This document shows positions 6,366 to 15,400 of a stretch of 24,474 bases of DNA, one piece after another. The notes beneath the pieces are model-generated. The model saw only the letters and a program-made list of their open reading frames with translations, made no database searches and was not told where the DNA came from. This DNA comes from Planctomycetota bacterium (lineage in GTDB: Bacteria > Planctomycetota > Planctomycetia > Pirellulales > Pirellulaceae), in contig JAEZAS010000106.1 in the NCBI GenBank assembly GCA_023430365.1, forward strand, positions 1-24,474, written 5' to 3'. The translations under genes were made by a program, and so were the position numbers. The first letter of the stretch is position 1; each line of letters starts with the position of its first letter.

Positions 6366-7626
6366 TCGAATCACCAATGCCTACCGCAGGGTGCCACTGC
6401 TGGCTTTGTCCAGCAGTGCGATCCGGGTACCCGCTGCCCACTGCTGGACGAGCCAGCAGTGGCACCCGTTCGGTTGCCTGGTCTCGCTCGTTGCCCTGTC
6501 TGCAATGTTCAGCGTCTATGGAGCGGAGCCGGCTCAAGCAGCCGATTCCTACGCCGATCAGCGGGCTCGCCTCGAAACGATGTCGGCCGAGGAGAAAGAA
6601 CAGCTTCAGCGCAAGAAAGAGCGTTTCGAAGCGCTGTCCGAAGCCGAGCAAAAACGGCTCCGCGAGCTGCATGCTGAGGTGGCTTCGGCTCCGGAGTCGG
6701 ACGAGCTGCTGGCCGTGATGACGCGCTACAACGAGTGGCTGAAGACCCTCTCGTCGGCCGTGCGGGCCGAGTTGCTCAGCCTGCCGCCGGACGAGCGCAT
6801 CAAGCGGATCAAGGAAATCAAGCAGGACCAGGAACGGCAGCGCTTCCGCGAGTTTGCCAACAACCTGCCCGAGCGGGACATGAACATTGTCTACTCGTGG
6901 ATCGAGGAGTTCGTCGGCCGGAACGAAGAGGCCTACCTGGAACGCACGCCGGGCGAGTTCCGCCGCCGCTTGCAACAGATGAATGAGACGGAGCGTCGCA
7001 AGGCTCTCGTGGGTGGGTTGATCTGGCGCCGGTGGGACGACGATTCTCCAAAACCCTCGGAGATAGAAATCTCGGAGTTGCTCCCCCAGCTTTCCGAAGA
7101 GACGCGGCGGGAAGTGGCCCGGGCCACCACCAATGAAGAGAAACTGCTCGTTATCCGCACGCTCGTGCGGGCGGCGGTGCTTAGCAAGGTGTTGCCGCCG
7201 ATCACCGACGAGCAGCGCCAGCAGGTTTTTGCCAAACTCAGCTCCGTCGAACGCGAGCGTCTGGAGCAGATGGCGCCCGACATGATGCGGCGGGAATTGA
7301 CCCGCATGTACCACGCCCAGCAGTTCCGCGAGCGCGACGGCTGGCGCGGTTGGGGTCCGCCCGGCTCCGGCGGACCGCGGTTCGGGCCAGGGCGGAGAGA
7401 CGATGGCCGTGACGGCCCGCGCGAAGGACGAGGCGAAGGTGGCCGTGATGACCGCCGCGACGGTCCGCGTGGCGAGGGACGTCGGGAGTTCGGACGAGGC
7501 GAGCGGCCCGAGTTTGGGCCACCGCCGGGACCACCGCGGCGACCGCCTCCGATGGAGGAGCCGCCGATGGAGCCTCCGGCCGAAGAGCCTGCTGCCGATG
7601 CGGGTTCGTCGGGTGAGGCCGACTAG
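6355..7626 (+). CDS. Exported helical protein with Gly/Arg/Asp- and Pro-rich tail, third gene of sigma/anti-sigma unit
   Basis: This 423-residue protein is not assigned to a firm family. The ATG at 6355 has a strong ribosome-binding site (aggaggtg, 6341-6348) and overlaps the anti-sigma gene by 11 bases. Residues 12-38 are encoded by a palindromic repeat. A hydrophobic signal-like segment follows (GCLVSLVALSAMFSVYGA, residues 40-57, cleavage near AQA-AD at about 62). The mature part is highly charged and helical (MSAEEKEQLQRKKERFEAL; DUF3106-like in flavour), with residues 65-315 probably alpha-helical. Residues about 320-390 are a low-complexity Gly/Arg/Asp tract and the end is Pro/Glu-rich. 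By position it may be the periplasmic partner or sensor of the sigma/anti-sigma pair; that is inference. Confidence 0.75.
   Translation: MPCDRITNAYRRVPLLALSSSAIRVPAAHCWTSQQWHPFGCLVSLVALSAMFSVYGAEPAQAADSYADQRARLETMSAEEKEQLQRKKERFEALSEAEQKRLRELHAEVASAPESDELLAVMTRYNEWLKTLSSAVRAELLSLPPDERIKRIKEIKQDQERQRFREFANNLPERDMNIVYSWIEEFVGRNEEAYLERTPGEFRRRLQQMNETERRKALVGGLIWRRWDDDSPKPSEIEISELLPQLSEETRREVARATTNEEKLLVIRTLVRAAVLSKVLPPITDEQRQQVFAKLSSVERERLEQMAPDMMRRELTRMYHAQQFRERDGWRGWGPPGSGGPRFGPGRRDDGRDGPREGRGEGGRDDRRDGPRGEGRREFGRGERPEFGPPPGPPRRPPPMEEPPMEPPAEEPAADAGSSGEAD
6389..6467. repeat. Compound palindromic repeat inside the 5' coding region
   Basis: Two hairpins, each with arms CACTGCTGG / CCAGCAGTG, lie at 6395-6418 and 6439-6461. 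The outer arms GGGTGCCACTGCTGG (6389-6403) and CCAGCAGTGGCACCC (6453-6467) are perfect reverse complements over 15 bases. The same hairpin occurs at 16823-16845. It lies after the start codon and before the signal peptide of the host gene and is read through in frame. Confidence 0.9.
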
Positions 7627-7677
7627 TTCTTGCGGCTAAGTTCTCTTCTTACGGCCAAGTACTGCGGCGGGGCTGGC

Positions 7678-7698
7678 CCGGAGGCGGTTCGCCTCCGG
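7678..7698 (+). repeat. Dispersed palindromic repeat A (CCGGAGGCG arms), forward copy
   Basis: Perfect 9-base arms (CCGGAGGCG and CGCCTCCGG) flank a 3-base loop gtt, followed by ctgctttc. Near-identical copies lie at 9184 and 12376, with inverted copies at 9125 and 12290. This copy sits between the sigma-operon end and the first DUF4139-like gene. The stem plus the weak T-rich tail could act as a transcription terminator. Confidence 0.9.
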
Positions 7699-7853
7699 CT
7701 GCTTTCCATCTGAGATAGCCAGCGCCAGTTGCTAGTTTTTCTTGGGCGAATCTCGCGAAACGATTTCGCGGGGCGGTCCGTCTTATCTGCAGAGCGACAT
7801 TCGTCGCCTTTTCTGACGCACGTTTACTGGCCTTGCTGGCTGGAGTTTCTGTC

Positions 7854-9080
7854 ATGCGCACCTGGTTTGAGATGCGGCCGATCGCGCTGCGCGCCGTCTT
7901 TGCCGCCGCGGTATCGGCTGGCGGTTTGTGTTTTCCCACGATCGCCGAAGGGCGGGTCAAGCTGATCACGCTCCCGGTTCGCGAGCGGGTCGAGATTCAG
8001 CTCGATCACGCGTCGGCCACCCTCGTCGAAGAAGAGCGGATCGTCCCGCTGGTGAAGGGAGAGAACCAGGTCGATTTCTCCTGGGCCAATACGCAGATCG
8101 ACCCGAACACGATCGTCTTTCGCGTCGTGGCTCCGGTGGGGGACAAGAAGCTCGACGTGAAGGTCCTGAGCGTCAGCTATCCGCCGAACGAATCGGCCCT
8201 GGTGTGGAATGTCGGCAGCAGCGGCTCCGGTTCGGCCAGGGTTCGCATCAGTTACCTGCTGGGCAACTTGAACAAGTCGTTCAACTATCGGGCGGTCGCC
8301 GCGAACGACGAAAGCAACCTGACGCTGTCGCAGTACATCCGCGTGCAGAACCTCGCGAACGAGGAATTCGGCAGCACGCGGCTGTTCGCCGGCTACGGCA
8401 AGCAGTTCCTCCGTCCGATCGGCCTCAACGAGACGAAGGAGATGCTCGTCGAGAAGGCCAGCAAGGTGCCGATTCGGAAGACTTACACCTGCAATCCCTC
8501 CGAGTTCGGCTATCTCGACGAGCCGCAGAAAAAGCTTCGGGTGCCGATGCACTACGTGCTGAAGAATGACAAGCAGAACAATCTCGGCGGCGCTCCCCTG
8601 CCCTACGGCAAGGTCCGCATCTTCATCGAGGGGAGCGGCGACGACAAAGCCACCGCCTTTCTCGGCGAGGATTGGGGCAAGTTCACCCCGATCGACGACG
8701 AGATGAAGCTCTACCTGGGTGTGGCCCAGGACATCGTCGTCAAGCGAACGATCGAAAAGAACGAGAGCAAGCGAATCGCCGGCAATCTCCACAACTACGA
8801 AGTGATCGTGAAGTACGAGATCGAGAACTTCAAGGAGCAGGAAGTGACGCTCGACGTGACCGAGAACCTGCGCCACATCCGCAACGAGATTCGCGGGGAT
8901 ACCGGCCGGGACGTCGAGTGGGAACTCGGCAAGGAAACCACGTTCGAAGGGGGCGTCGACAAGGAACGGAGCACGTTCGAGCAGGTCGTCTTCCACGCGA
9001 AGCTGCCGCCGCGCAGCAAGGACGGCAAGGCGGAGAAGATCACGCACAAACTGCACGTCACGCTGAAGAACGAGTGGTAG
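7854..9080 (+). CDS. Exported DUF4139-like protein, first of three paralogs
   Basis: This 408-residue protein has an N-terminal signal-like segment (IALRAVFAAAVSAGGLCFP, residues 10-28). The ATG at 7854 has GGAG eight bases upstream and is preferred over an in-frame TTG at 7833. The N-terminal beta domain contains ENQVDFSWANTQIDPNTIVF and SVSYPPNESALVWNV, aligning with VLYWNV and FSWANTLIDPTSVEL of the next two genes. RVRISYLLGNLNKSFNYRAV matches the DUF4139 signature region (Y..G..W...Y). It is the most divergent and shortest of the three and lacks a C-terminal anchor. DUF4139 also occurs in MuiA (mucoidy inhibitor) proteins, but no biochemical role is established here. A periplasmic or surface beta-rich protein is likely. 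Confidence 0.78.
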   Translation: MRTWFEMRPIALRAVFAAAVSAGGLCFPTIAEGRVKLITLPVRERVEIQLDHASATLVEEERIVPLVKGENQVDFSWANTQIDPNTIVFRVVAPVGDKKLDVKVLSVSYPPNESALVWNVGSSGSGSARVRISYLLGNLNKSFNYRAVAANDESNLTLSQYIRVQNLANEEFGSTRLFAGYGKQFLRPIGLNETKEMLVEKASKVPIRKTYTCNPSEFGYLDEPQKKLRVPMHYVLKNDKQNNLGGAPLPYGKVRIFIEGSGDDKATAFLGEDWGKFTPIDDEMKLYLGVAQDIVVKRTIEKNESKRIAGNLHNYEVIVKYEIENFKEQEVTLDVTENLRHIRNEIRGDTGRDVEWELGKETTFEGGVDKERSTFEQVVFHAKLPPRSKDGKAEKITHKLHVTLKNEW

Positions 9081-9124
9081 AGGTCTGCCCCGCTCGATCG
9101 GCGCCGCTTCGCAATCGCAAGTAG

Positions 9125-9146
9125 CCGGAGGCAAACTTGCCTCTGG
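9125..9146 (-). repeat. Dispersed palindromic repeat A, degenerate inverted copy
   Basis: Arms ccggaggcaa and ttgcctctgg match in 9 of 10 pairs around a 2-base loop. The left flank (agtag) matches the inverted copy at 12290. It pairs with the forward copy 37 bases further on, forming a BIME-like (REP-style) inverted pair. Confidence 0.82.
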
Positions 9147-9183
9147 GAAACGCTGCGAGTGGGGTGTCCTTGTGCGGGGCTGC

Positions 9184-9204
9184 CCGGAGGCGGTTCGCCT
9201 CCGG
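9184..9204 (+). repeat. Dispersed palindromic repeat A, forward copy
   Basis: The 9-base arms and gtt loop are identical to those at 7678 and 12376, with the same cc prefix and the ctgctt tail. It lies 42 bases before the start of the second DUF4139 gene. Confidence 0.9.
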
Positions 9205-9246
9205 CTGCTTACTAACTGAATGGATAACTGCCTTTAGGGTGCGAAC

Positions 9247-10680
9247 ATGGCGGCTTGTCGTTGGATTTTTGGGCGGTGTGTGTTGGCTGTTGCCGTTCTG
9301 CTCGGTGGGGCGAGCTTGGCCGCGGCGGGGAATGTCGATCTCTCGACCGTGCCCAAGCGGAACACAGTTCAGTTGACGATCTACAACAGCGAAGACCTGA
9401 CGCTGGTGCGCGAGACGCGGAAAATCACCTTCAAGAAAGGGATGAATCCGCTGCAGTTCTCCTGGGCCAACACGCTGATCGATCCAACTTCGGTCGAGCT
9501 GAAGTTTCTGTCGCAGGCGGACAAGCTGGAAGTGCTCGATACGACGTTTCCGCACGACCGGCCGCAGGTCTTGTACTGGAACGTGCAAAGCGAGTTCGAT
9601 GGCGAAGCCACGGTGCAAATCACCTACTTCACCAGCGGCATCACCTGGTCGGCCGACTACCTTGCCGTCTCCGATGCGGATGAGAAGACGATGCGGCTGG
9701 AGAGCTTCGTGCGGGTGACGAACAACAGCGGCGAGGAGTACGAAGACGCACAGGTGCGTCTGGTCGTTGGCACGATCAACCTGGTGGAAAAGATCGCTCA
9801 GCTGGCTCAAATCCCGGTGACGCAAGTCGACCAGTTGAGCAAAGCCGTGTTCGAAGATCTGCGCCGGAAGGCCGCTTTCGGCGCCATGGCTCCGCACGCC
9901 GCAGGATCGGCTCCTCCGGCGGATGAGGCGGCCGAGGCCAAGCAGATCATCAAGGAAGGGCTCAGCGAGTATTTCATCTACACGATCGAAGGCACGGAAA
10001 CGATCCCCAACGGCTGGTCGAAACGCCTGCGGTCGTTCGAGGGGGAGGAGGTTCCTTTCAAGATCGAGTATCGCTATCGCCCGGCCGAGTATGGCGAGCA
10101 GCTCGTGCGGATGTACATCCTGCGCAACGACGAGGCGTCGAAGCTCGGCACAACGCCGCTGCCCGACGGAATCGTGCGGGTGTTTCGCGACAATGGCCGC
10201 GACGGACTGTCGTATCTGACGCAGCAGACGATCAAGTACATCCCGATCGGCGACAAGATCGAGCTGAACCTGGGCGTCGACCCCGAAGTGATCTTCGAGC
10301 TGATCAAGCTGAAAGTCACTCGCACCGGCCTGTGGGTGCAGGTGCACGGCACTTCGGAGTATCGCAAGGTGGGGGGCGGAGAGGTCGTGAAGATCGAGAA
10401 CGCCTCGGTCGCCGGCTGGGAGGACCACGAGATCTACACCCAGCGGATCCGCAACTACACGAGCAAGGCGATCGACGTCGAAGTGCGGCGGACCTATCCG
10501 GGACACGTCATTTTCCGCAGCAACCTCGAGCCGACGCTGTACGACTATCAAACCGTTGAGTTCCACTCGTCGGTCCCGGCCGGGGAGCGGAAGGACTTGC
10601 TCTTTGAGCTGGTGCGCAAGCAAGGCTATCTGGCGAAGCAGAACAACGTGACACTCGACGCGGCGGAGGTGAAACCGTGA
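9247..10680 (+). CDS. Exported DUF4139 domain protein, second paralog
   Basis: This 477-residue protein has a signal peptide (GRCVLAVAVLLGGASLAAAG, residues 9-28). A beta-rich domain begins at NVDLSTVPKRNTVQLTIYN, and the DUF4139 core includes TYFTSGITWSADYLAVSD (about residues 120-140) and EYEDAQVRLVVGTINL (about 163-178). Residues about 190-235 form a variable Ala/Pro-containing segment. After that the sequence again matches the third paralog very closely (LSEYFIYTIEGTETIPNGWS, then EYGEQLVRMYILRNDEASKL). It has no C-terminal membrane anchor. Its stop overlaps the GTG start of the next gene (GTGA), so the two are translationally coupled. The function is unknown; a secreted or periplasmic assembly formed with its neighbour is possible. 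Confidence 0.85.
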   Translation: MAACRWIFGRCVLAVAVLLGGASLAAAGNVDLSTVPKRNTVQLTIYNSEDLTLVRETRKITFKKGMNPLQFSWANTLIDPTSVELKFLSQADKLEVLDTTFPHDRPQVLYWNVQSEFDGEATVQITYFTSGITWSADYLAVSDADEKTMRLESFVRVTNNSGEEYEDAQVRLVVGTINLVEKIAQLAQIPVTQVDQLSKAVFEDLRRKAAFGAMAPHAAGSAPPADEAAEAKQIIKEGLSEYFIYTIEGTETIPNGWSKRLRSFEGEEVPFKIEYRYRPAEYGEQLVRMYILRNDEASKLGTTPLPDGIVRVFRDNGRDGLSYLTQQTIKYIPIGDKIELNLGVDPEVIFELIKLKVTRTGLWVQVHGTSEYRKVGGGEVVKIENASVAGWEDHEIYTQRIRNYTSKAIDVEVRRTYPGHVIFRSNLEPTLYDYQTVEFHSSVPAGERKDLLFELVRKQGYLAKQNNVTLDAAEVKP

Positions 10681-12251
10681 GCGTGTTGCGCGGGAGCCTG
10701 GCGATTTGCGGCGTTCTGGTGCTGGGATGGGCCGCCTCGGCTGCGCGGGGCGGCAACGTCGACCTGTCGACGGTTCCCGGACGCGACACGGTTCAGCTGA
10801 CGATCTACAACAGCGAGGACCTGACGCTGGTGCGTGAGACGCGGCAGCTCACATTCAAGAAAGGGATGAATCCGCTCCAGTTCTCCTGGGCCAACACGCT
10901 GATCGATCCGACGTCGGTCGAGCTGAAGTTTCGGACTCAGGCGGACAAGCTGGAAGTGCTCGATACGACGTTTCCGCACGACCGGCCGCAGGTCTTGTAC
11001 TGGAATGTCGAGAGCGAGATTGACGGCGCAGCGGTAGTCGAGATTTCTTACTTCACCAGCGGCATCAGCTGGGCGGCGGACTACCTGGCGGTGTCTGACG
11101 TGGATGAGAAGACGCTGCGGCTGGAGGGCTTTGTCCGGGTGACGAACCACAGCGGCGAGGACTACGAAGACGCCCAGGTGCGGCTGGTGGTTGGGACGAT
11201 CAACCTGATTGAGAAGATCGCGCAGCTCGCTCGCGTCTCGCTCCAGGAAGCGGAGGAATGGAGCGAGGGACAGGCGCTGTCGTTTCGCTACGATGCGCTG
11301 CGCGATGTGGACGCCAAGTTTGGCAAGAAGGACCTGAGTGCCCTGGGGGCGGCGGGCAATATGCCGACTGCTGACTTCGCCAGCCGGGAAAAGGAAATCG
11401 TGAAAGAAGGGCTCAGCGAGTACTTCATCTACACGATCGAAGGAACCGAGACGATCCCCAACGGCTGGTCGAAGCGGCTGCGCTCGTTCGAGGGGGAGGA
11501 GGTTCCTTTCAAGATCGAATACCGCTATCGCCCCGCCGAGTACGGCGAGCAACTTGTGCGGATGTATCTGCTGCGAAACGACGAAGCGTCGAAGCTCGGC
11601 ACGACGCCACTGCCCGACGGCATCGTGCGAGTGTTTCGTGACAATGGCCAGGACGGCATGTCGTACCTGACGCAGCAAACGATCAAGTACATCCCGATCG
11701 GCGACAAGATCGAACTCAATCTGGGCCCTGATCCCGAGGTGATTTTTGAACTGATCAAGCTGCGATCGTATCGCGACAACCTATGGCTGCAGATTCACGG
11801 AACGTCGACCTACAAGAAGCTCGAGGGAGGAGAGGTCGTGGTCGAGGAGCACGCCAGCATCGCCGGCTGGGAGGATCGCGAAATCTACACGCAGCGGATT
11901 CGCAACTACACGGGCAATCCGATCGACGTCGAGGTGCGGCGGACGTATGCGGGGGACATCACCTTTCGCAGCGCCCTGGAGCCGAAGCTGCACGACTATC
12001 AGACCGTCGAATTCAAGCGGCAGGCTCCGCCGCGCACGCAAACCGACCTCGTTTTCGAGGTCGTGCGCAGGCAGGGCTACCTGGCCAAGCAGAACAACGT
12101 GACGCTCGAGACAGCCGAACTGAAGGAAGTCGACGAATTGGGGGCCCGGCAGTTGGGCGATGCTCGAGGGGAGCTGGGCCGACTGCCGGGTCTCGGTTTG
12201 CTTGCGGCAACGCTGTCGGTAGCCGGCTGGCTGGCCAGCCGCCTGCATTAG
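10677..12251 (+). CDS. DUF4139 domain protein with C-terminal membrane anchor, third paralog
   Basis: This 524-residue protein has a signal peptide (SLAICGVLVLGWAASAARG, residues 7-25) and the same architecture as its upstream neighbour. Long stretches are identical at DNA level, for example 68 bases at 10938-11005 matching 9514-9581, including synonymous positions. The two differ sharply only in a middle segment (about residues 182-235) and at the C-terminus. Here a tail of about 45 residues ends in a hydrophobic stretch (LPGLGLLAATLSVAGWLASR) that could anchor the protein in a membrane. The start is GTG within GTGA. It probably arose by tandem duplication; the anchored copy may tether the soluble one, which is inference. 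Confidence 0.85.
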   Translation: MSVLRGSLAICGVLVLGWAASAARGGNVDLSTVPGRDTVQLTIYNSEDLTLVRETRQLTFKKGMNPLQFSWANTLIDPTSVELKFRTQADKLEVLDTTFPHDRPQVLYWNVESEIDGAAVVEISYFTSGISWAADYLAVSDVDEKTLRLEGFVRVTNHSGEDYEDAQVRLVVGTINLIEKIAQLARVSLQEAEEWSEGQALSFRYDALRDVDAKFGKKDLSALGAAGNMPTADFASREKEIVKEGLSEYFIYTIEGTETIPNGWSKRLRSFEGEEVPFKIEYRYRPAEYGEQLVRMYLLRNDEASKLGTTPLPDGIVRVFRDNGQDGMSYLTQQTIKYIPIGDKIELNLGPDPEVIFELIKLRSYRDNLWLQIHGTSTYKKLEGGEVVVEEHASIAGWEDREIYTQRIRNYTGNPIDVEVRRTYAGDITFRSALEPKLHDYQTVEFKRQAPPRTQTDLVFEVVRRQGYLAKQNNVTLETAELKEVDELGARQLGDARGELGRLPGLGLLAATLSVAGWLASRLH

Positions 12252-12289
12252 GCCCCGCAGCGAGATAGGGCAATTACGACCGAAAGTAG

Positions 12290-12310
12290 CCGGAGGCGAA
12301 CCGCCTCCGG
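12290..12310 (-). repeat. Dispersed palindromic repeat A, inverted copy
   Basis: The arms ccggaggcg and cgcctccgg surround a loop aac, the reverse complement of the forward copies. The flanks (gaaagtag on the left, ggcc on the right) are also those of the reverse-complemented repeat. Confidence 0.9.
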
Positions 12311-12375
12311 GCCGCCTTGCGCGAGGATGATCCACTTCGCGCGTCCGCGATGGACGCTCTAACTGCGGGACTCGC

Positions 12376-12396
12376 CCGGAGGCGGTTCGCCTCCGG
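12376..12396 (+). repeat. Dispersed palindromic repeat A, forward copy; possible bidirectional terminator
   Basis: Identical 9-base arms and gtt loop, followed by ctgctttcttt. With the inverted copy 65 bases upstream it fills the gap between two convergent genes (ends at 12251 and 12442). A transcription terminator is expected there, although the T-tract is weak. Confidence 0.85.
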
Positions 12397-12441
12397 CTGC
12401 TTTCTTTGGGGATAGCCGAGTCTTTTTGCGGGGCTTTTCTT

Positions 12442-15400
12442 CTACGGCGCTTCGATGGTGATCGCCATGACGATCGGGGCGGTGGCGTCGTCCCCTTTGA
12501 CGAGTTCGATCGTTTCGATCTTCTCGCTGCGAGAGGGTGTCACGGCGAGGTAGCGGATCTGTTGTCCGCGGAGCTGGAAGGCGAACTTCGAGCCCGGCAC
12601 GTCGACGCGGCGGATGTAGTCGGCGAAGTGCTGGCCGTTTTTCAGCTCGATGTCCTCGGTTTCGCCCCCTTCGTAGTGCAGCCGAACGATGAGCGAGGTG
12701 CTTCGGTCGCGGCTGGCGGGGAAGCCCCAACCGCTCACCCCGCTGAGCAGGTGAATGGCTTTGGCGGGGGCATTGCAGGCGAGCTTGACCGACTTGGGCA
12801 TGCGCGGCGGCAGCTTGCCGTTGGGACCGTACAGCATGATGGCGTTCGACTGGCGGTCGACTTGCGGGTCGATGAGCAGGAACGGCACGCCGTCGACGGT
12901 TTTGGGCTTCCAGTCGTCGAAGATCAGCCGTTCGGCGTCTGCGTTTTCGTCGTAGAACATGCCGCGCGTCGTCACGACGGTGGCGACCTTGTCGAGCGGA
13001 ATCGGCAGGTACTTGCCGCGCTGCGTGAGGAATTCGAGCAGGTGGACCAGTTCGTCGGCCGACATCTGCTTTTCGAAGCCGTCGGGCATGAGCGACTTGG
13101 GAGAGGCGATCAGCTCTTCGATGTCTTCTCGCTGCAGGGCGTGTTTCTTCCCTTCGGCGTCGGCGAGTTCGATCGAGGTCTTGGTTTCGGAGGTCAGCAG
13201 GCCGGTGAGGACGCGCCCTTCGGCGGTGGCGACGGTGAAGACGCGGAAGTTGCCCTCGACGCTGCGGCTGGGGTCGATGATGTGGGTGAGGAGTTCCACC
13301 TTTGGGTGCACGGCCATGCCGGTGAGGTCGGGGCCGATCTTGTTGCCTTCACCGCTGTGGGTGTGGCACTTGGAGCACTGCTTGGTGAAGACCTGCTTGC
13401 CGAGCGCGGGGTCTCCGTCGCGCTTGAGGAGGGGCATGAGCTCGTCGAGCACCTTCTGGCGATCGGCGCTCGGCAGGCCGCCGCCGGAGGCGAGCAGTTT
13501 GCGGGCTCGCTCGGCCAGCTTCTTCTCGGGATGTGCGGCGAGAGCTTGTTTCTGATCGAGGGCCAGGTCGGCGAGACGAAGGTTGCCCGCTTCGGCTGCG
13601 GTGAGCAAGGCCTCGGTCCAATCGGCCTTGGCGAGCAGCGCTCGGAAGGCTGCCGGGCGGATGGCGGGGGTCCAAGTGGGGAGCCGTTCCAGGATCGCCT
13701 GTCCGACGAGCGGATGCTGGCTGCCTCGCAGCGAATCCAACAGCCCGCCGGCGAATTCGGGGGACGTGCGGGCGGTGATCAAGTCGAGCAGTTGGGTGGC
13801 CGCTTCGACGCTCGTGGGCTGAAACTCGATGAGCTGGCGGGCGGCGGCGATCCGATCGCTGTCGGCCAGTTCCTCGTTGCGGACGCGCACGAGGAGCGAC
13901 TCGGCGATTTCGGCGGCGTAGGGTTCCAGGGCCCGGCTGTTCCAGCGCGCGGCGAGCGTGAGCAGCGGGGAACGATCGCCGGCAGGCAATTGCTTGAAGA
14001 CAGCGACGAGCGCTTCCTCCTGATCGCCGGACAGTTTGAGGGCAGAACTCTTCGGCCAACCCTTTGCGAGGCCGCCGAGGACGATCGCCAGTGTTTCGAC
14101 ATTCGCATTGGGACGCAGGTCGCGCAGCAGGCTGACGGCCGAGGGATCGTCGCCGCGGGCGAAATGCTCGGCGACGATGGCGAGGGCCTTGAGTGTGGCG
14201 TCGTTAGGTTTCTTTGGCTGATGGATGGTGGCGAACAGGTAGGAGCGGGCATGGGCGGCCGCGGCGGCTGTGATCGCGTCGGGGAGCCAACGATCGGTCG
14301 CGTTTTGCGGGTCGAGCAACGCTGCCGAGAGGACCGCGGCGGCCTCCGGCGACTCGGGCATTTCGGACAAGGCCAGGAATGCTTGGAGACGAACCTGAAG
14401 GTTCTCATCTTTCAGTACGCCGCTATCGACTAGCGCTTCGACCGATTCTTGGGTCCGCGGAAGGAGCTGTACTGCGGTGCGTCGAACTCCGGCCGACGGA
14501 TGCTTGAGCGCCGCTTCAGCCACGCCTGAAAGCCTGAACGATTCTTCGAGCTGTCCCAGGCCATGAAGCGTCCACAGGCCGTGAATGGCGCCGACGTTCA
14601 GGCCGATGGAGTCGACTTGTTTGTCTGCGACCAGGTTAGCGAGCGCACCAGCGACATCGCGGTTGCCGCGTTCGATGAGCAGCCGCTGGGCGTGCCGGCG
14701 CCAGAGGAAGTTGGGATGTTTCAGCGTCTCGACTAGTTTCTCCGGCGAGGCTCCTTCGAGCGACAGAGCCGGTTGTTCCTTCGCCTGCTTGTACACGACC
14801 CGGTACACGCGACCGTGTTTCTTGTCGCGCAGATCGGTCTCGTAGGCGTTTCCCTTGCCGTTGTCGAAGCCGGCAGGCGTGGGGTTGTGCTGGACGATGT
14901 AGTTGTACCAGTCGCTGACCCAGACATGCCCATCGGGACCGACTTCGGCTACGACCGGGCTGGTCCACTCGTCGTCGCTCGCGAACAGGTTCCACGCGTT
15001 CTTTGACTTGAACCCGCTGCCTTCCGGGGAGAGGACAAACGTGGCCGTCAGGTGGCCGGTCGGCTCGGTGACGAAGGCGGTGCGGTTCCAGTACTCGCGG
15101 GGGTAGGTACGCGCGGTGTAGAGGGCGTGGCCAGCGGCGGCGGTGAAACTGCCGTGGTGGTCGACCTGGCGAATCTTGTCGGTAATCGGATAGTACTTGT
15201 CCGATTCGGCGATTCCCTGGAGCACCGAAGCGCTCCAGCCGCGGACCGACTCGTAGTAGCGATTGGCGATCGGCATGAACTCGCTCGGGTTGCCGTTCGC
15301 CGTGCTGCCGAACAGGAGCCCTTCTTCGCTGAAGCCGACGCCCCACGAGTTGTTGTTCGTGTTGCGGAGAAATTCGAGCTTGGAGCCGTCCGCCTGGAAG

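Noticed and set aside
9058..10623. 521-codon minus-strand open frame opposite the second DUF4139 gene
   Set aside because: A similar antisense frame appears opposite the third paralog only because the sense genes are duplicated. There is no signal peptide or known domain.
12406..14433. 675-codon plus-strand open frame opposite the fusion protein
   Set aside because: It is antisense to the cytochrome c and HEAT part, is Gly/Glu/Val-rich without domains, and the minus-strand frame is continuous with recognised motifs.
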